Counted from the first letter of the stretch, positions 1-19,329 are shown. The stretch is 64,000 nt of DNA from Halomonas sp. THAF5a (GCF_009363755.1 NZ_CP045417.1:496001-560000), one strand, 5' to 3'. The notes: generated by a model from the letters alone, not told the origin. Numbers and translations: made by a program.

Positions 1-103
1 GGAGAGCGCCGCGGACGAGCTGCGCCGCTTCAATCTCAGCGTCAATCAGCACATGCCCGGCACGGAAGGTGTCGAGGGTGCAACCGGTACGGAGGCGCCA
101 TGA
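1..103 (+). CDS. pilN: PilN, C-terminal end (partial)
   Basis: The reading frame is open from the window edge and ends in a TGA at 101-103 that overlaps the ATG of the next gene (ATGA). Only 33 codons are present, mostly a polar tail. The identity comes from context: pilN precedes pilO, pilP and pilQ in the type IV pilus alignment operon pilMNOPQ. PilN is an inner-membrane protein that pairs with PilO beneath the secretin. No domain is visible in this fragment, so the name rests on position alone. Confidence 0.75.
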   Translation, partial: ESAADELRRFNLSVNQHMPGTEGVEGATGTEAP

Positions 104-732
104 ACCTATCCACCGAAGTGCGTCGTCTACGCGAGATGGACTGGGGGGAGCTGGACATCAAGGAGTCCGGCAGCTGGCCCTTCCTGCTGCAGCTGATCTG
201 CTGCGTGCTGGTCGTCGGTCTCACCGTGGCCGGCATGTACTGGTACCTCGCCGCGCCCAAGGTCGAGGCCCTCGAGCAGGCGCAGCGCGAGGAGCAGCGC
301 CTGCTGCGCGATTTCCGCAGCAAGTCGGCCCAGGCCGCCAGCCTGCCGGCGCTGCGCGAAGAGGTCGTGGAGCTCGATAGACGCTTGTCAGAACTGGTGG
401 CGATGCTCCCCGGCGGGGCCGAGATCCCCTCGCTGATCGACGATATCAGCGAGGCGGCGATCGATAACCAGCTCGCCATCGACTTCATTCGCCTGCGCAG
501 CCCGGCGACCCAGGAATTCTACGTCGAGCGCCCCTTCGACATCCGGGTACAGGGCGACTACCACCGCGTCGCCTCCTTCATCTCCAGCGTGGCCGACCTG
601 CCGCGCATCGTGACCCAGCACGACTTCAGCCTGGCGCCGACCGATGGCCGCAACCGCCTGCAGCTGTCGATGCTGGCCCGGACCTACAGCTATCGGCCGC
701 CTCAGGCATCGGCCGAGGAGGAGTCGCCATGA
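100..732 (+). CDS. pilO: Type IV pilus inner-membrane alignment protein PilO
   Basis: A 210-residue protein with a short cytoplasmic N-terminus, one hydrophobic segment at about residues 27-48 and then a coiled-coil stretch rich in E, Q and R at about 52-100. This is the PilO layout, whose C-terminal part folds as a ferredoxin-like periplasmic domain. PilO dimerises with PilN and links the cytoplasmic PilM ring to PilP and the PilQ secretin. The start overlaps the pilN stop and the end overlaps pilP by four bases, so the genes are translationally coupled. Length matches the family (about 205-210 residues). Confidence 0.93.
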   Translation: MNLSTEVRRLREMDWGELDIKESGSWPFLLQLICCVLVVGLTVAGMYWYLAAPKVEALEQAQREEQRLLRDFRSKSAQAASLPALREEVVELDRRLSELVAMLPGGAEIPSLIDDISEAAIDNQLAIDFIRLRSPATQEFYVERPFDIRVQGDYHRVASFISSVADLPRIVTQHDFSLAPTDGRNRLQLSMLARTYSYRPPQASAEEESP

Positions 733-1262
733 GTCGCTGGTGGACCCGAATCGCCTGGCTGGGATTGCCGCTCGCGCTGGGCGCCTGCAGCGACGCCAAC
801 CTGGCGAGTCTCGAGCAGGAGCTGGAGGCGGTGCGTGCCAACCCGGGCACGGTGAGCCTGGAACCGGTGCCGCCCGCGCCGAGCTACGAGTCGGTGGACT
901 ACATCTTCGCCGACGAGCGCAGCCCCTTTCAGGCGCGCCTGCCGGAGCCCGACACGCTGCCCGGCAGCGGAGGCGAGGACGGCGATCTGGCGCCGGACGA
1001 GACGCGCCCCCGGGAGCCGCTGGAGGCCTACGATCTGGGGCAGCTCGAACTGGTGGGTACCCTCAAGGTCGGTGGGCAGCCCTCGGCACTGATCAAGGCG
1101 CCCGACGGCAATGTCCATCGGCTGCGTACCGGCAACCGTATGGGGTCCGACTTCGGTCGCATCATCGGCATCACCGATACCACGGTGCAGCTGGTGGAGA
1201 TCGTGCCCACGGGGCGTGGCGGTTGGATCGAGCGCAGCACCCAGCTCGCGCTCGACGACTAG
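729..1262 (+). CDS. pilP: Type IV pilus assembly lipoprotein PilP
   Basis: A 177-residue protein with a lipoprotein signal peptide: a hydrophobic stretch ends in LGAC, with the lipidated Cys at about residue 20. After a disordered acidic and proline-rich linker (about 55-105) comes a compact beta-rich domain around the sequence LVGTLKVGG, typical of PilP. PilP sits in the inner membrane facing the periplasm and contacts the N0 domain of PilQ. ATG overlaps the pilO stop. A gap of 60 bases precedes pilQ. Confidence 0.92.
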   Translation: MSRWWTRIAWLGLPLALGACSDANLASLEQELEAVRANPGTVSLEPVPPAPSYESVDYIFADERSPFQARLPEPDTLPGSGGEDGDLAPDETRPREPLEAYDLGQLELVGTLKVGGQPSALIKAPDGNVHRLRTGNRMGSDFGRIIGITDTTVQLVEIVPTGRGGWIERSTQLALDD

Positions 1263-1322
1263 ACAACAGATGGTCATGCCGCCGGACAGGAAGCGGTAGT
1301 GGCCCGCAGGGGGAAGGGAACA

Positions 1323-3386
1323 ATGCAACCGATGATTCGTGGTCTCGCACTCGTGGCACTGCTGGCGGTCTCCACGGCCGCCTCGGCCGCCTCCACCCTC
1401 ACCGACCTGTCCTACCGCCAGGGGGCAGACGGGGCGCTGGAGGTCGAACTCGACTTCAGCGGGCCGGTGCCCGAGGTGCGCGGCTACCGTCTCGACGAGC
1501 CGGCCCGCCTGACCATCGACCTGATGGACACGTCGAGCGGCCTGGAGCGTCGTCGCGAGGAGCTCGGCATGGGCGGCGTCGAGCGGGTCACGGCCCTGGA
1601 GGCGGGGTCGCGCACGCGGCTGGTCTTCGAGTTGGAAGGCCCCTTGCCCTACAACACCCGCCAGCAGGGCGATCGCCTGCTGCTCACCATCGGCGGCGCG
1701 GCCGCCCGGCCGACGGCGGCGTCCGCCACGACGGCCGACGCCTCGCGCGCGGAGGCGTCATCGCCCCGGGCGTCGACGCCGTCGACCCAGGCCTATCGCC
1801 AGCCGAGCATCCAGGATATCGACTTCCGTCGCGGCGACGGCGGGGCGGGGCGGCTGGTCGTGACCTTCGATCGTGCCGGCGTGGATGCCCGGGTGCGCGA
1901 GAGCGGCCGGCGTATCGTCGCCGAGCTGCGCGAGGTCCGGCTGCCGGCCTCCCTGGACCAGGTCTACGATGTCAGCGATTTCGGCACCCCGCTCACGCGC
2001 GTAACCCCGCGCGTCGGGAGCGACGGCGTGACCCTCGAGATCCAGGGCGAGGGGCGCTTCGCCATGCTCTCCACGCAGAGTGGTCGCCAGCTGGTGATCG
2101 AGGCCGAGCCGATCACCCAGGCGCAGCAGGAGGAGCGCGTCCGCGAACAGTTCCCCTACACCGGTGAGCGCATCACCCTGAACTTCCAGGATATCGAGGT
2201 ACGCTCGGTGCTGGCGATCATCGCCGACTTTACCGGCCTCAACCTGGTGGCCAGCGACAGCGTGACGGGAAGGGTCACCCTCAACCTGCAGGACGTCCCC
2301 TGGGATCAGGCCCTGGACCTGGTTCTCAAGAGTCACGGCCTGGCCAGTCGCCAGGAGGGCAACGTCATCGTGGTGGCGCCGGCCGCGGAGCTGGCCAACC
2401 TGGAGCGCCAGGAGCTGGAGTCCCGCGAGCAGCTGGAGACCCTGGCGCCGCTGGAGACCGAGTACATCCAGGTGAAGTATGCCAAGGCTTCCGACCTAGC
2501 CGCCCTGCTGCAAGACGCGAGCGGCTTCGGCCTGCTCACCGATCGTGGTCGGGTCGCCGTCGATCCGCGCACCAACACCCTGCTGGTGCAGGACACCGCC
2601 GACCAGATCGATACCATCATGGCTACCCTGGATCGCCTGGATATCGCCGTGCGTCAGGTGCAGATCGAGGCGCGCATCGTGATCGCCCGCGACAGTGCCA
2701 CCCGGGAGCTCGGGATCAACTGGGGGCTCTCCTCCCCCGACCGAGTCGGTGATGGCCGTTTCGACGTCGGCGGGGCCGCCGGCGGCAGCGTGGGCAACGG
2801 CGGCCTGACCGTGGACATGGGCGGCACCGCCTCGTCGTCCACCGCTTTCAGCTTCGGCTACCTGTCCGGCGACATTCTCCTCGACCTGGAGCTGAGCGCC
2901 CTGGAGAGCGAAGGCAAGACCCAGACCATCTCCCAGCCGCGGGTGATCACCGCCAACCAGAGCACGGCGATCATCAAGCAGGGCACCGAGATCCCCTATC
3001 AGGAGTCCACCTCCAGCGGGGCCACGGACACCCAGTTCAAGGAGGCCGTATTGTCCCTGGAGGTCACGCCGCAGATCACCCCGGACAACCGCATCATCAT
3101 GGACCTGGTGATCAACAACGATACGGTGGGCGCGCTGTTTGCCGGCGTGCCCTCCATCGACACCAACGAGATCGAGACCCAGGTGCTGGTGGACAACGGC
3201 GAGACCGTGGTGCTGGGCGGCATCCTTACCACCGAGGAAGCCTTGAGTCTGCTCAAGACGCCCTTCCTGGGGGATCTGCCGGTGCTGGGGAACCTGTTCC
3301 GCTATACCGAGAACACCAATGATAAGGTAGAGTTGCTGGTATTCATCACGCCCCGAATACTGGACGACAACCTGGCCATTCGCTGA
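1323..3386 (+). CDS. pilQ: Type IV pilus secretin PilQ
   Basis: The outer-membrane secretin through which the pilus emerges; 687 residues. I chose the ATG at 1323 over the in-frame GTG at 1299 because GGGAAGGGAA lies just upstream and a clean signal peptide (MQPMIRG... cut after ASAAS) follows. Two AMIN-type beta domains occupy about residues 25-260, followed by an STN/N0 domain, a secretin N1 domain, and the C-terminal secretin barrel with the conserved VLGGI and VPVLG-type segments ([22 protein letters not shown]). The stop shares one base with the start of aroK, a linkage also seen in Pseudomonas. Confidence 0.95.
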   Translation: MQPMIRGLALVALLAVSTAASAASTLTDLSYRQGADGALEVELDFSGPVPEVRGYRLDEPARLTIDLMDTSSGLERRREELGMGGVERVTALEAGSRTRLVFELEGPLPYNTRQQGDRLLLTIGGAAARPTAASATTADASRAEASSPRASTPSTQAYRQPSIQDIDFRRGDGGAGRLVVTFDRAGVDARVRESGRRIVAELREVRLPASLDQVYDVSDFGTPLTRVTPRVGSDGVTLEIQGEGRFAMLSTQSGRQLVIEAEPITQAQQEERVREQFPYTGERITLNFQDIEVRSVLAIIADFTGLNLVASDSVTGRVTLNLQDVPWDQALDLVLKSHGLASRQEGNVIVVAPAAELANLERQELESREQLETLAPLETEYIQVKYAKASDLAALLQDASGFGLLTDRGRVAVDPRTNTLLVQDTADQIDTIMATLDRLDIAVRQVQIEARIVIARDSATRELGINWGLSSPDRVGDGRFDVGGAAGGSVGNGGLTVDMGGTASSSTAFSFGYLSGDILLDLELSALESEGKTQTISQPRVITANQSTAIIKQGTEIPYQESTSSGATDTQFKEAVLSLEVTPQITPDNRIIMDLVINNDTVGALFAGVPSIDTNEIETQVLVDNGETVVLGGILTTEEALSLLKTPFLGDLPVLGNLFRYTENTNDKVELLVFITPRILDDNLAIR

Positions 3387-3928
3387 TGCAGGCACTTCCG
3401 AACCTGATACTGATTGGCCCCATGGGGGCCGGCAAGAGCACCATCGGCCGCCTTCTGGCGGCCGAACTGTCACGAGACTTCTTTGATACGGACCATGAGA
3501 TCCAGGCGCGCTGCGGCGCCGACATTCCCTGGATCTTCGACGTCGAGGGCGAGGCGGGCTTTCGCGATCGCGAGACCCAGATGATCCGCGAGCTGACCCA
3601 TCACGAGAGCGTGGTCATCGCGACCGGCGGCGGGGCGGTGCTGCGCGAGGAGAATCGCCGGGTGCTGCGCGAGAGCGGTACCGTGATCTATCTGCTCACC
3701 ACCGTGGAGCAGCAGCTGCGGCGCACCGCCAAGGACCGCAACCGGCCGCTGCTCCAGCGCCCCGACAAGGAAGCCGTGCTGCGCGACATGTTCGCGCTGC
3801 GCGACCCCCTCTACCGCGCCACCGCCGACGTGGTGGTGCGCACCGACCGGCGCGGCCCCCGGGCCGTGGTCAACGAGATCGTGCGGCGCGTGACGCGCCT
3901 GGTCGATCCCCTGCAATGCAAGGCCTGA
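3386..3928 (+). CDS. aroK: Shikimate kinase
   Basis: Phosphorylates shikimate at O3 with ATP, a step of the chorismate pathway, in the cytosol. The 180-residue protein has the Walker A loop GPMGAGKS at residues 11-18, the shikimate-binding DTDHEI segment, the second substrate loop ATGGGAVL at about 80-87 and the lid arginine region RNRPLL. It begins one base before the end of pilQ and is followed after four bases by aroB, the next enzyme gene of the same pathway to appear. The pilMNOPQ-aroK-aroB arrangement is common in gammaproteobacteria. Confidence 0.96.
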   Translation: MQALPNLILIGPMGAGKSTIGRLLAAELSRDFFDTDHEIQARCGADIPWIFDVEGEAGFRDRETQMIRELTHHESVVIATGGGAVLREENRRVLRESGTVIYLLTTVEQQLRRTAKDRNRPLLQRPDKEAVLRDMFALRDPLYRATADVVVRTDRRGPRAVVNEIVRRVTRLVDPLQCKA

Positions 3929-3932
3929 GCCC

Positions 3933-5039
3933 ATGACCGAGTCCTCCGCTGCCCCGTCCACCCTCGAGGTGGCGCTGGGCGATCGCAGCTATCCCATCCA
4001 TATCGGCCCCGGCCTGCTGGGCGATCCGCGGTGGCTGACGCCGCACCTGGCCGGTCGCCAGGTGATGGTGGTCACCAACGAGACGGTGGCGCCGCTCTAC
4101 CTCGAGACGCTGACCCGGGGGCTCCCCGGCGACCTCGAGGTGCGCACCCTGGTGCTGCCGGATGGCGAGGCCACCAAGACGCTGTCCCACGTGGAGCGGA
4201 TCTGGGACGCCCTGCTCGCCGCCGGCTTCAATCGTCGCTGCACCCTGATCGCCCTGGGCGGCGGGGTGACCGGCGACATGGTCGGCTTCGCCGCCGCCTG
4301 CTACCAGCGCGGCGTGGCCTTCGTGCAGGTGCCGACCACCCTGCTCGCCCAGGTCGACTCCTCGGTCGGCGGCAAGACCGGCGTCAACCACCCCCGTGGC
4401 AAGAACATGATCGGCGCCTTCTGGCAGCCCCGGGCGGTGCTGATCGATACCGATACCCTGACGACGCTGCCGCCGCGCGAGCTCTCGGCGGGGCTCGCCG
4501 AGGTGATCAAGTACGGGCTGATCCGCGACGCCGACTTCCTGGCCTGGCTCGAGGCCGAGATGTCGGCGCTGCGCGGCCTCGATGCCGCCGCCCTGACCCG
4601 CGCCATCCAGCGCAGCTGCGCGCTCAAGGCCGAGATCGTCGCCGAGGACGAGACCGAGCAGGGGGTAAGGGCGCTCCTCAATCTGGGGCATACCTTCGGG
4701 CACGCCATCGAGGCGCACCAGGGCTACGGGCGCTGGCTCCACGGCGAGGCCGTCGGCACCGGCATGCTGATGGCCGCCGAGCTGTCGTGCCGCCTGGGCT
4801 GGCTCGGCGAGGCCGAGGTGGCCCGGGTGAAAACGCTCATCGAGGCCGCCGGCCTGCCGCTGGCGGCGCCGGCCGGGATGGGGGGGGACGACTTCCTCGC
4901 CATCATGCGCCTGGACAAGAAGAACCTCGACAGCCGCCTGCGGCTGATCCTGCTGCGCGCCTTGGGGGATGCCTGCATCCACGACGAGACGCCGCCGTCG
5001 ACCCTGGCGGCGCTCCTCGAGGGCTTTCCTCGTCGCTGA
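3933..5039 (+). CDS. aroB: 3-dehydroquinate synthase
   Basis: Converts DAHP to 3-dehydroquinate, the second step of the shikimate pathway, using NAD and a divalent metal. The 368-residue protein shows the NAD-binding region with GGGVTGD, the substrate loop [11 protein letters not shown], and the metal-site segments [11 protein letters not shown] and HGEAV. Length fits the family (about 360). It is co-oriented with aroK with a four-base gap. A perfect 10-bp inverted repeat follows at 5089-5114. In many relatives a SPOR-domain gene (damX) follows aroB, but none is seen here. Confidence 0.97.
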   Translation: MTESSAAPSTLEVALGDRSYPIHIGPGLLGDPRWLTPHLAGRQVMVVTNETVAPLYLETLTRGLPGDLEVRTLVLPDGEATKTLSHVERIWDALLAAGFNRRCTLIALGGGVTGDMVGFAAACYQRGVAFVQVPTTLLAQVDSSVGGKTGVNHPRGKNMIGAFWQPRAVLIDTDTLTTLPPRELSAGLAEVIKYGLIRDADFLAWLEAEMSALRGLDAAALTRAIQRSCALKAEIVAEDETEQGVRALLNLGHTFGHAIEAHQGYGRWLHGEAVGTGMLMAAELSCRLGWLGEAEVARVKTLIEAAGLPLAAPAGMGGDDFLAIMRLDKKNLDSRLRLILLRALGDACIHDETPPSTLAALLEGFPRR

Positions 5040-5088
5040 GCCCTCGCCGCCGCCCGAGTCGGCGCAGGCCCTTCCCAGCCCGCTCCCT

Positions 5089-5114
5089 CGACGCCCGCCT
5101 CCGCGCGGGCGTCG
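5089..5114. terminator. Hairpin behind aroB
   Basis: Perfect 10-bp arms (CGACGCCCGC and its complement) around a 6-base loop, 50 bases after the aroB stop. No T-run follows, so it may be a weak or factor-assisted terminator or an mRNA 3' end stabiliser. Confidence 0.45.
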
Positions 5115-5364
5115 CTGCGTCTGGGCGGTATCGACATCCGGCGCGGCTCGGCGCGGCGCGTTCTTTAAGCGATTCGCATGCCTCATGCCGGATCGGCATG
5201 GAGAAATACGGGGTAAGTCGACTAAAGTCTAATGAATGGCGGCCGTCGTTGAAGGTTCGTTGTGATGATCTGCAAGCCTTTGAGTTAGCAAGTTTTTTTG
5301 CCGGATGAGTGATGCAAGTAGCGGATTTGTAGGCGATTTTGGTGGCCGGCTTCGGGCGTGTCGA

Positions 5365-5394
5365 TTGCGCGATGGGGGCGCCTCTGGCTATGCT
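5365..5394 (+). promoter_or_regulatory. Possible sigma-70 promoter of gltBD
   Basis: TTGCGC, an 18-base spacer, then TATGCT, in the AT-richer stretch before gltB. It would give a leader of about 110 bases. The match is moderate and other positions in the region are possible. Confidence 0.35.
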
Positions 5395-5511
5395 GGTCGG
5401 CCTTTTGCAGAGCAGTCCTCGCTTCTGTTGGAAGCGATAAATAAGAACAAAAACCTTAAAATATAGCACGAAATGACTGCCAAAGAAACCTTTTCAACCC
5501 GAGGCACGCCC

Positions 5512-15574
<10,063 letters not shown>

Positions 15575-15613
15575 GCGCATGACGTAGGCGCGTGGCGTGG
15601 CCCCTGGTGGGAT

Positions 15614-15639
15614 CTCGTGTAGGAGATCGCTTACACGAG
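15614..15639. promoter_or_regulatory. GacA-like upstream activating sequence
   Basis: A 26-bp palindrome with one mismatched pair and the core TGTAGG-AGATCG-CTTACA at 15618-15635. The Pseudomonas GacA box is TGTAAG-N6-CTTACA, so the match is 11 of 12 fixed bases. It lies about 190 bases before the predicted start of the RNA gene at 15821, the same kind of distance reported for rsmY and rsmZ. It sits 40 bases behind eno and before the eno terminator, so it is not an obvious promoter for anything nearer. Confidence 0.7.
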
Positions 15640-15671
15640 GCCGACGACATTCGCTATCCGTGCGTCGGACA

Positions 15672-15702
15672 GGGCCGACCCCTTGCGGGGTTGGCCCTTT
15701 TT
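15672..15702 (+). terminator. Rho-independent terminator of eno
   Basis: Arms GGGCCGACCCC and GGGGTTGGCCC (one G-T pair) around a TTGC loop, followed by TTTTTA. About 100 bases after the eno stop. Confidence 0.88.
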
Positions 15703-15786
15703 ATTTGGCTGATTTATCAGGTTTTTTTGTTTTCGCCGCCGCGAGCCTCCGGGGCCGGGGTGGCCTGTCGGCCATTCCGGGCATGG

Positions 15787-15814
15787 TTGTGTGCCCCGGG
15801 TGGCGTGGCACAAT
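15787..15814 (+). promoter_or_regulatory. Sigma-70 promoter of the CsrB/RsmZ-like RNA
   Basis: TTGTGT, a 16-base spacer, then CACAAT, seven bases before the G-run at 15821 that I take as the transcript start. Together with the GacA-like box upstream this matches the promoter plan of rsmY/rsmZ genes. Confidence 0.5.
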
Positions 15815-15820
15815 GAAGCC

Positions 15821-15996
15821 GGGATGAAGGGAGAGCGGCAACGCTCCCCGGCAGGATGCATTGGGATGCAAGCAGCAGTGATGCGCCCGGCGCGGCAGGA
15901 CGCCGCCCCCGGGCAGGGAAGGCATCACGGGAGTCGAGCGGAGGGAACCGCTCAAGGAACGGCTGGGAGCGGGCGGCCTGCGGGCCGCCTTTTTTC
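15821..15996 (+). ncRNA. rsmZ: CsrB/RsmZ-family CsrA-sequestering small RNA
   Basis: A stretch of about 175 bases with no credible gene carries 11 GGA motifs. Several sit in hairpin loops as CsrA/RsmA prefers: GCGGC-AGGAC-GCCGC at 15892-15906 and GAGCGG-AGGGAA-CCGCTC at 15936-15953. A longer stem (TGATGC..GCATCA with GCCCGG..CCGGGC inside) encloses the first. It ends in a strong terminator. The place next to fdxA is the place of rsmZ in Pseudomonas (rpoS-rsmZ-fdxA), and csrA is also in this window. The RNA is expected to bind and titrate CsrA under GacS/GacA control. The symbol is by position and motif, not by sequence search. The exact 5' end is a guess. Confidence 0.78.
15972..15996 (+). 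terminator. Rho-independent terminator of the small RNA
   Basis: GGCGGCC paired with GGCCGCC around a 4-base loop, followed directly by six T residues on the plus strand. It reads away from eno, which already has its own terminator, so it needs a transcript starting in between. Confidence 0.85.
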
Positions 15997-16036
15997 GTTC
16001 AAGGTCCGGGCCCGAGCCGGATGCTTGAGCCAGCAC

Positions 16037-16082
16037 GACACGACGCCGCCGGATGTCGAGAGACATCCGGCGGCGTCGTGTC
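16037..16082. repeat. Perfect 21-bp inverted repeat with GAGA loop
   Basis: Two perfectly complementary 21-base arms (16037-16057 and 16062-16082) around a 4-base loop. It lies between the end of fdxA (minus strand) and the small RNA terminator. It probably ends the fdxA transcript, but no T-run follows on either strand, so it differs from an ordinary intrinsic terminator. Confidence 0.85.
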
Positions 16083-16106
16083 TGACGGGGTCGCGCTGGG
16101 CGGAGC

Positions 16107-16430
16107 TCAGCGCTCGAGCAGCTCCAGCTTGCCCGGCTTGCCGTCCCAGTTCTCCGCGTCTTCCGGCGGATCCTGCTTCTCGCTGATGTTGGGCCACACC
16201 TCGGCCAGCTCGGCATTGATCTCGATGAACGTCTCCTGGCCCTCCGGCAGCTCATCCTCCGAGAAGATCGCCTCGGCGGGGCATTCCGGCTCGCAGAGCG
16301 CGCAGTCGATGCACTCGTCGGGATGGATCACCAGGAAGTTGGGGCCCTCGTAGAAGCAGTCCACCGGGCAGACCTCGACACAGTCGGTGTACTTGCACTT
16401 GATGCAGTTCTCGGTGACGACGAATGTCAT
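16107..16430 (-). CDS. fdxA: Seven-iron ferredoxin FdxA
   Basis: A 107-residue 3Fe-4S/4Fe-4S ferredoxin. Cysteines at residues 9, 12, 17, 21 and 25 and at 40, 43, 46 and 50 reproduce the two-cluster pattern of the Azotobacter FdI type, with an acidic C-terminal extension of about 50 residues. It acts as a cytosolic electron carrier; its partner is not known from the sequence. It is transcribed alone towards the small RNA gene. The upstream region holds a perfect AT-rich palindrome that probably overlaps its promoter. Confidence 0.95.
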   Translation of the reverse strand: MTFVVTENCIKCKYTDCVEVCPVDCFYEGPNFLVIHPDECIDCALCEPECPAEAIFSEDELPEGQETFIEINAELAEVWPNISEKQDPPEDAENWDGKPGKLELLER

Positions 16431-16486
16431 GCCTGTCTCCCATTCTCCGGCCGGGGCGTGGCCGATAGTCAGTGATTCGGTTCTGG

Positions 16487-16510
16487 TTATAAGAAAATCA
16501 TTTCTTATAA
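16487..16510. promoter_or_regulatory. AT-rich palindromic operator candidate upstream of fdxA
   Basis: TTATAAGAAA, four centre bases, then TTTCTTATAA: a perfect 10-bp inverted repeat in a GC-rich genome, 57 bases upstream of the fdxA ATG. Reading the minus strand, TTGAAA and TATAAC promoter-like hexamers flank or overlap it. The regulator is unknown. It only loosely resembles a Fur box. Confidence 0.5.
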
Positions 16511-16588
16511 TTTCAAGTCTTTTGATCGAGCCATTCTAGTCGCGGCACGGGGCGCCCGCAAGCGCGCCGTGCCGCCATTGTCGGCCAT

Positions 16589-19177
16589 TCACAGCGCCGC
16601 TTTCCAGCGGTAGAGCAGCTCTAGGGCCTGGCGCGGGGACAGCGCATCGGGGTCCAGCTCGCCCAGCTGCTCGACCAGCGGGTGGGGCGCGCTGGCGAAG
16701 AGGTCGGCCTGGTGCGGCCCGCTCGCGGCGGGGGCGTCGCCTCCCGCGGCCGGCGGCAGCCGGCTGCCCTGGTCGACCTCCTGCTGCTCGAGGGTGGCGA
16801 GCTTCTCCCGGGCGCGGGCGATCACCCCCTGGGGCACGCCGGCCAGCTGGGCCACTTGCAGGCCGTAGCTCTGGCTCGCCGGGCCGTCCTCCACCCGGTG
16901 CATGAAGACGATGCCGTCGCGGTGCTCCGCGGCCGTCAGGTGCACGTTGGCGACCCCCTCGGCCTGGTCGGGCAGGGCCGTCATCTCGAAGTAGTGGGTG
17001 GCGAACAGGGTGAAGGCGCGCGAGCGGGTCAGGTGCTCGGCGCTGGCCCAGGCCAGCGACAGGCCGTCGAAGGTCGAGGTGCCGCGGCCGATCTCGTCCA
17101 TCAGCACCAGGCTCTGCTCGGTGGCGTTATGCAGGATGCTGGCGGTCTCGGTCATCTCCACCATGAAGGTGGAGCGCCCGCCGGCCAGGTCGTCCGAGGA
17201 GCCGATGCGGGTGAAGATGCGATCCACCGGGCCGATGGCGGCCGACTCCGCCGGCACGAAGCTGCCGGTGTGGGCGAGCAGGGTGATCAGCGCCGCCTGG
17301 CGCATGTAGGTCGACTTGCCGCCCATGTTGGGACCGGTGATCACCAGCATGCGCCGGTCGTCGCCCATGACCAGGTCGTTGGGCACGAAGGGCGCCTCGC
17401 TGACCCGCTCGACCACCGGGTGGCGTCCGCCGCGGATGTCGATGCCCGGCGCCTCGGGCAGCGCCGGGCGCACGAAGTCCAGCGCCCTGGCGCGCTCGGC
17501 GAAGGCGCACAGCACGTCCAGCCCCGCCAGCGCCCGGCCGCTGGCCTGCAGGGGGCCGAGTTCGGCGTTCAGGATGTCGAGCAGGCCGTCGTAGAGCAGC
17601 TTCTCCCGGGCCAGGGCCCGGGACTTGGCCGACAGTGCCTTGTCCTCGAACTCCTTGAGCTCGGGGATGATGAAGCGTTCGGCATTCTTGAGGGTCTGGC
17701 GGCGGACGTAGTCCACGGGCGCCTCCCGGGCCTGGGCGCGGGGAATCTCGATGTAGTAGCCGTGGACCCGGTTGTAGCCGACCTTGAGGCCAGAAAGCCC
17801 GGTGCGCTCGCGCTCGCGGGTCTCCAGCGCCACCAGGTAGTCGCCGGCATGCTCGGCGAGCCCGCGATGCTCGTCGAGCTCGGCGTCGAAGCCCTCGGCG
17901 ATCACCCCGCCGTCGCGGATCACCACCGGCGGGTTCTCCACTAGGGCACGGTGCAGGGTGTCGGCGAGTGTCGGGTAGGGGTGGATATGGCGCCGGAGCT
18001 CGTCGAGCGTGGTGCCCTCGGCGTAGTGGGCGAGCTCGGCCTCCAGGGCGGGCAGGGCGAGCAGGGCGTCGCGCAGGCGGGCGAGGTCGCGGGGCCGCGC
18101 GCTGTAGAGCGCCACCCGGGCGAGGATGCGCTCGATATCGCCGATCGCCTTGAGCGCGTCGCGCAGGGGCTCGAAGCCCGCGTCGTCGAGCAGCAGCGCC
18201 ACCGCCGCCTGGCGGGCGCCGACCTGGGCGCGGTCGCGCAGCGGGCGGTTGAGCCAGCGCTTGAGCAGCCGCGAGCCCATGGCCGTGGCGGTGGTGTCGA
18301 GCACGCTGGCGAGCGTGTTGTCCGCCGTGCCGCCGAGGTTGATGTCGATCTCCAGGTTGCGCCGGCTGGCCGCGTCGATCACCACGGCGTCGTCGCGGCT
18401 CTCCACGCCGATGGCGGTGACGTGGGGCAGGGCGGTGCGCTGGGTGTCCCGGGCGTAGTCGATCAGCACCCCGGCGGCGGTGATGGCGGCCTCGAGGTGG
18501 GCGCAGCCGAAGCCGCGCAGGTCCTGGACCTGGAACTGGTCGCACAGGGTGCGCGTCGCGCTCTCGAGGTCGAACAGCCAGTCGCTCTGGCGGCGCAGGC
18601 CGCGGCGCTCCGCCAGGCTAGGCGGCAGCGACAGGCCCTCGGCGACCAGCAGCTCGGCGGGATCCAGGCGGGTGAGCTCGGCGAGCATCTCCCCCTCGCC
18701 CTCGACCTCCAGCACGCTGAAGCGCCCGCTGGAGAGCTCCAGCCAGGCCAGGCCCCAGCGCTCGCCGAGCGGGGCCATGGCGACCAGCAGGTTGTCGCGG
18801 CGGGCGTCCAGCAGCGCCTCGTCGTAGAGGGTGCCGGGGGTGACGATGCGCACCACGCGCCGCTCCACCGGCCCCTTGCTGGTCGCCGGGTCGCCGATCT
18901 GCTCGCAGATCGCCACCGACTCGCCGGCGGCCACCAGCCGCGCCAGGTAGCCCTCGGCGCTGTGGTAGGGCACGCCGGCCATGGGGATCGGCTGGCCGGC
19001 CGACTGGCCGCGCTGGGTCAGGGTGATGTCGAGCAGGGCGGCGGCGCGCTTGGCGTCGTCGAAGAACAGCTCGTAGAAGTCGCCCATGCGGTAGAAGAGC
19101 AGCACGTCGGGATGCTCGCGCTTGATCTTCAGGAACTGGCTCATCATCGGGGTATGCTGGGCGCTGGCCTGTGACAT
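16589..19177 (-). CDS. mutS: DNA mismatch repair protein MutS
   Basis: Recognises base mismatches and small loops and starts methyl-directed repair with MutL. The 862-residue protein begins [15 protein letters not shown]; an AGGAAG ribosome site precedes this ATG, and the longer open frame upstream is not conserved. The mismatch-binding segment [11 protein letters not shown] (Phe-x-Glu) is at about residues 36-46. The connector, lever and clamp domains follow, then the ATPase with Walker [10 protein letters not shown], and [13 protein letters not shown]. It is divergent from pncC. fdxA-mutS-pncC-recA matches the Pseudomonas order. Confidence 0.97.
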   Translation of the reverse strand: MSQASAQHTPMMSQFLKIKREHPDVLLFYRMGDFYELFFDDAKRAAALLDITLTQRGQSAGQPIPMAGVPYHSAEGYLARLVAAGESVAICEQIGDPATSKGPVERRVVRIVTPGTLYDEALLDARRDNLLVAMAPLGERWGLAWLELSSGRFSVLEVEGEGEMLAELTRLDPAELLVAEGLSLPPSLAERRGLRRQSDWLFDLESATRTLCDQFQVQDLRGFGCAHLEAAITAAGVLIDYARDTQRTALPHVTAIGVESRDDAVVIDAASRRNLEIDINLGGTADNTLASVLDTTATAMGSRLLKRWLNRPLRDRAQVGARQAAVALLLDDAGFEPLRDALKAIGDIERILARVALYSARPRDLARLRDALLALPALEAELAHYAEGTTLDELRRHIHPYPTLADTLHRALVENPPVVIRDGGVIAEGFDAELDEHRGLAEHAGDYLVALETRERERTGLSGLKVGYNRVHGYYIEIPRAQAREAPVDYVRRQTLKNAERFIIPELKEFEDKALSAKSRALAREKLLYDGLLDILNAELGPLQASGRALAGLDVLCAFAERARALDFVRPALPEAPGIDIRGGRHPVVERVSEAPFVPNDLVMGDDRRMLVITGPNMGGKSTYMRQAALITLLAHTGSFVPAESAAIGPVDRIFTRIGSSDDLAGGRSTFMVEMTETASILHNATEQSLVLMDEIGRGTSTFDGLSLAWASAEHLTRSRAFTLFATHYFEMTALPDQAEGVANVHLTAAEHRDGIVFMHRVEDGPASQSYGLQVAQLAGVPQGVIARAREKLATLEQQEVDQGSRLPPAAGGDAPAASGPHQADLFASAPHPLVEQLGELDPDALSPRQALELLYRWKAAL

Positions 19178-19329
19178 GGGCTTCCTTTGGCGTCCTATGA
19201 AATCAGTGGGCGGTGGCGGGGAGACCGGCGTCGGGCACGCCATGCATGTCTCGGACAAAGCCAGTATTCTACGCCCCAGGGCGGTCGACGTCAGGCCGCC
19301 GACCCCCACCATCGCCAGGGAGGACGGCC

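Larger units (their letters stand above)
5040..5511. other. Noncoding stretch between aroB and gltB
   Basis: About 470 bases without a convincing gene. The first part is GC-rich and carries the hairpin behind aroB. The second half (about 5160-5470) is clearly more AT-rich than its surroundings and likely carries the gltB control region. An ATG at 5473 is in frame with gltB but would add 13 residues not seen in relatives. No tRNA or other RNA gene was recognised. Confidence 0.6.

Noticed and set aside
15791..16353. Overlapping small ORFs (130-165 codons) over the small RNA gene
   Set aside because: They run through the terminator and the 21-bp palindrome and lie partly antisense to fdxA; no protein family is recognisable.
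16487..16510. Fur box in the fdxA promoter
   Set aside because: Only the central bases resemble the Fur consensus; I list it as an operator for an unknown regulator.
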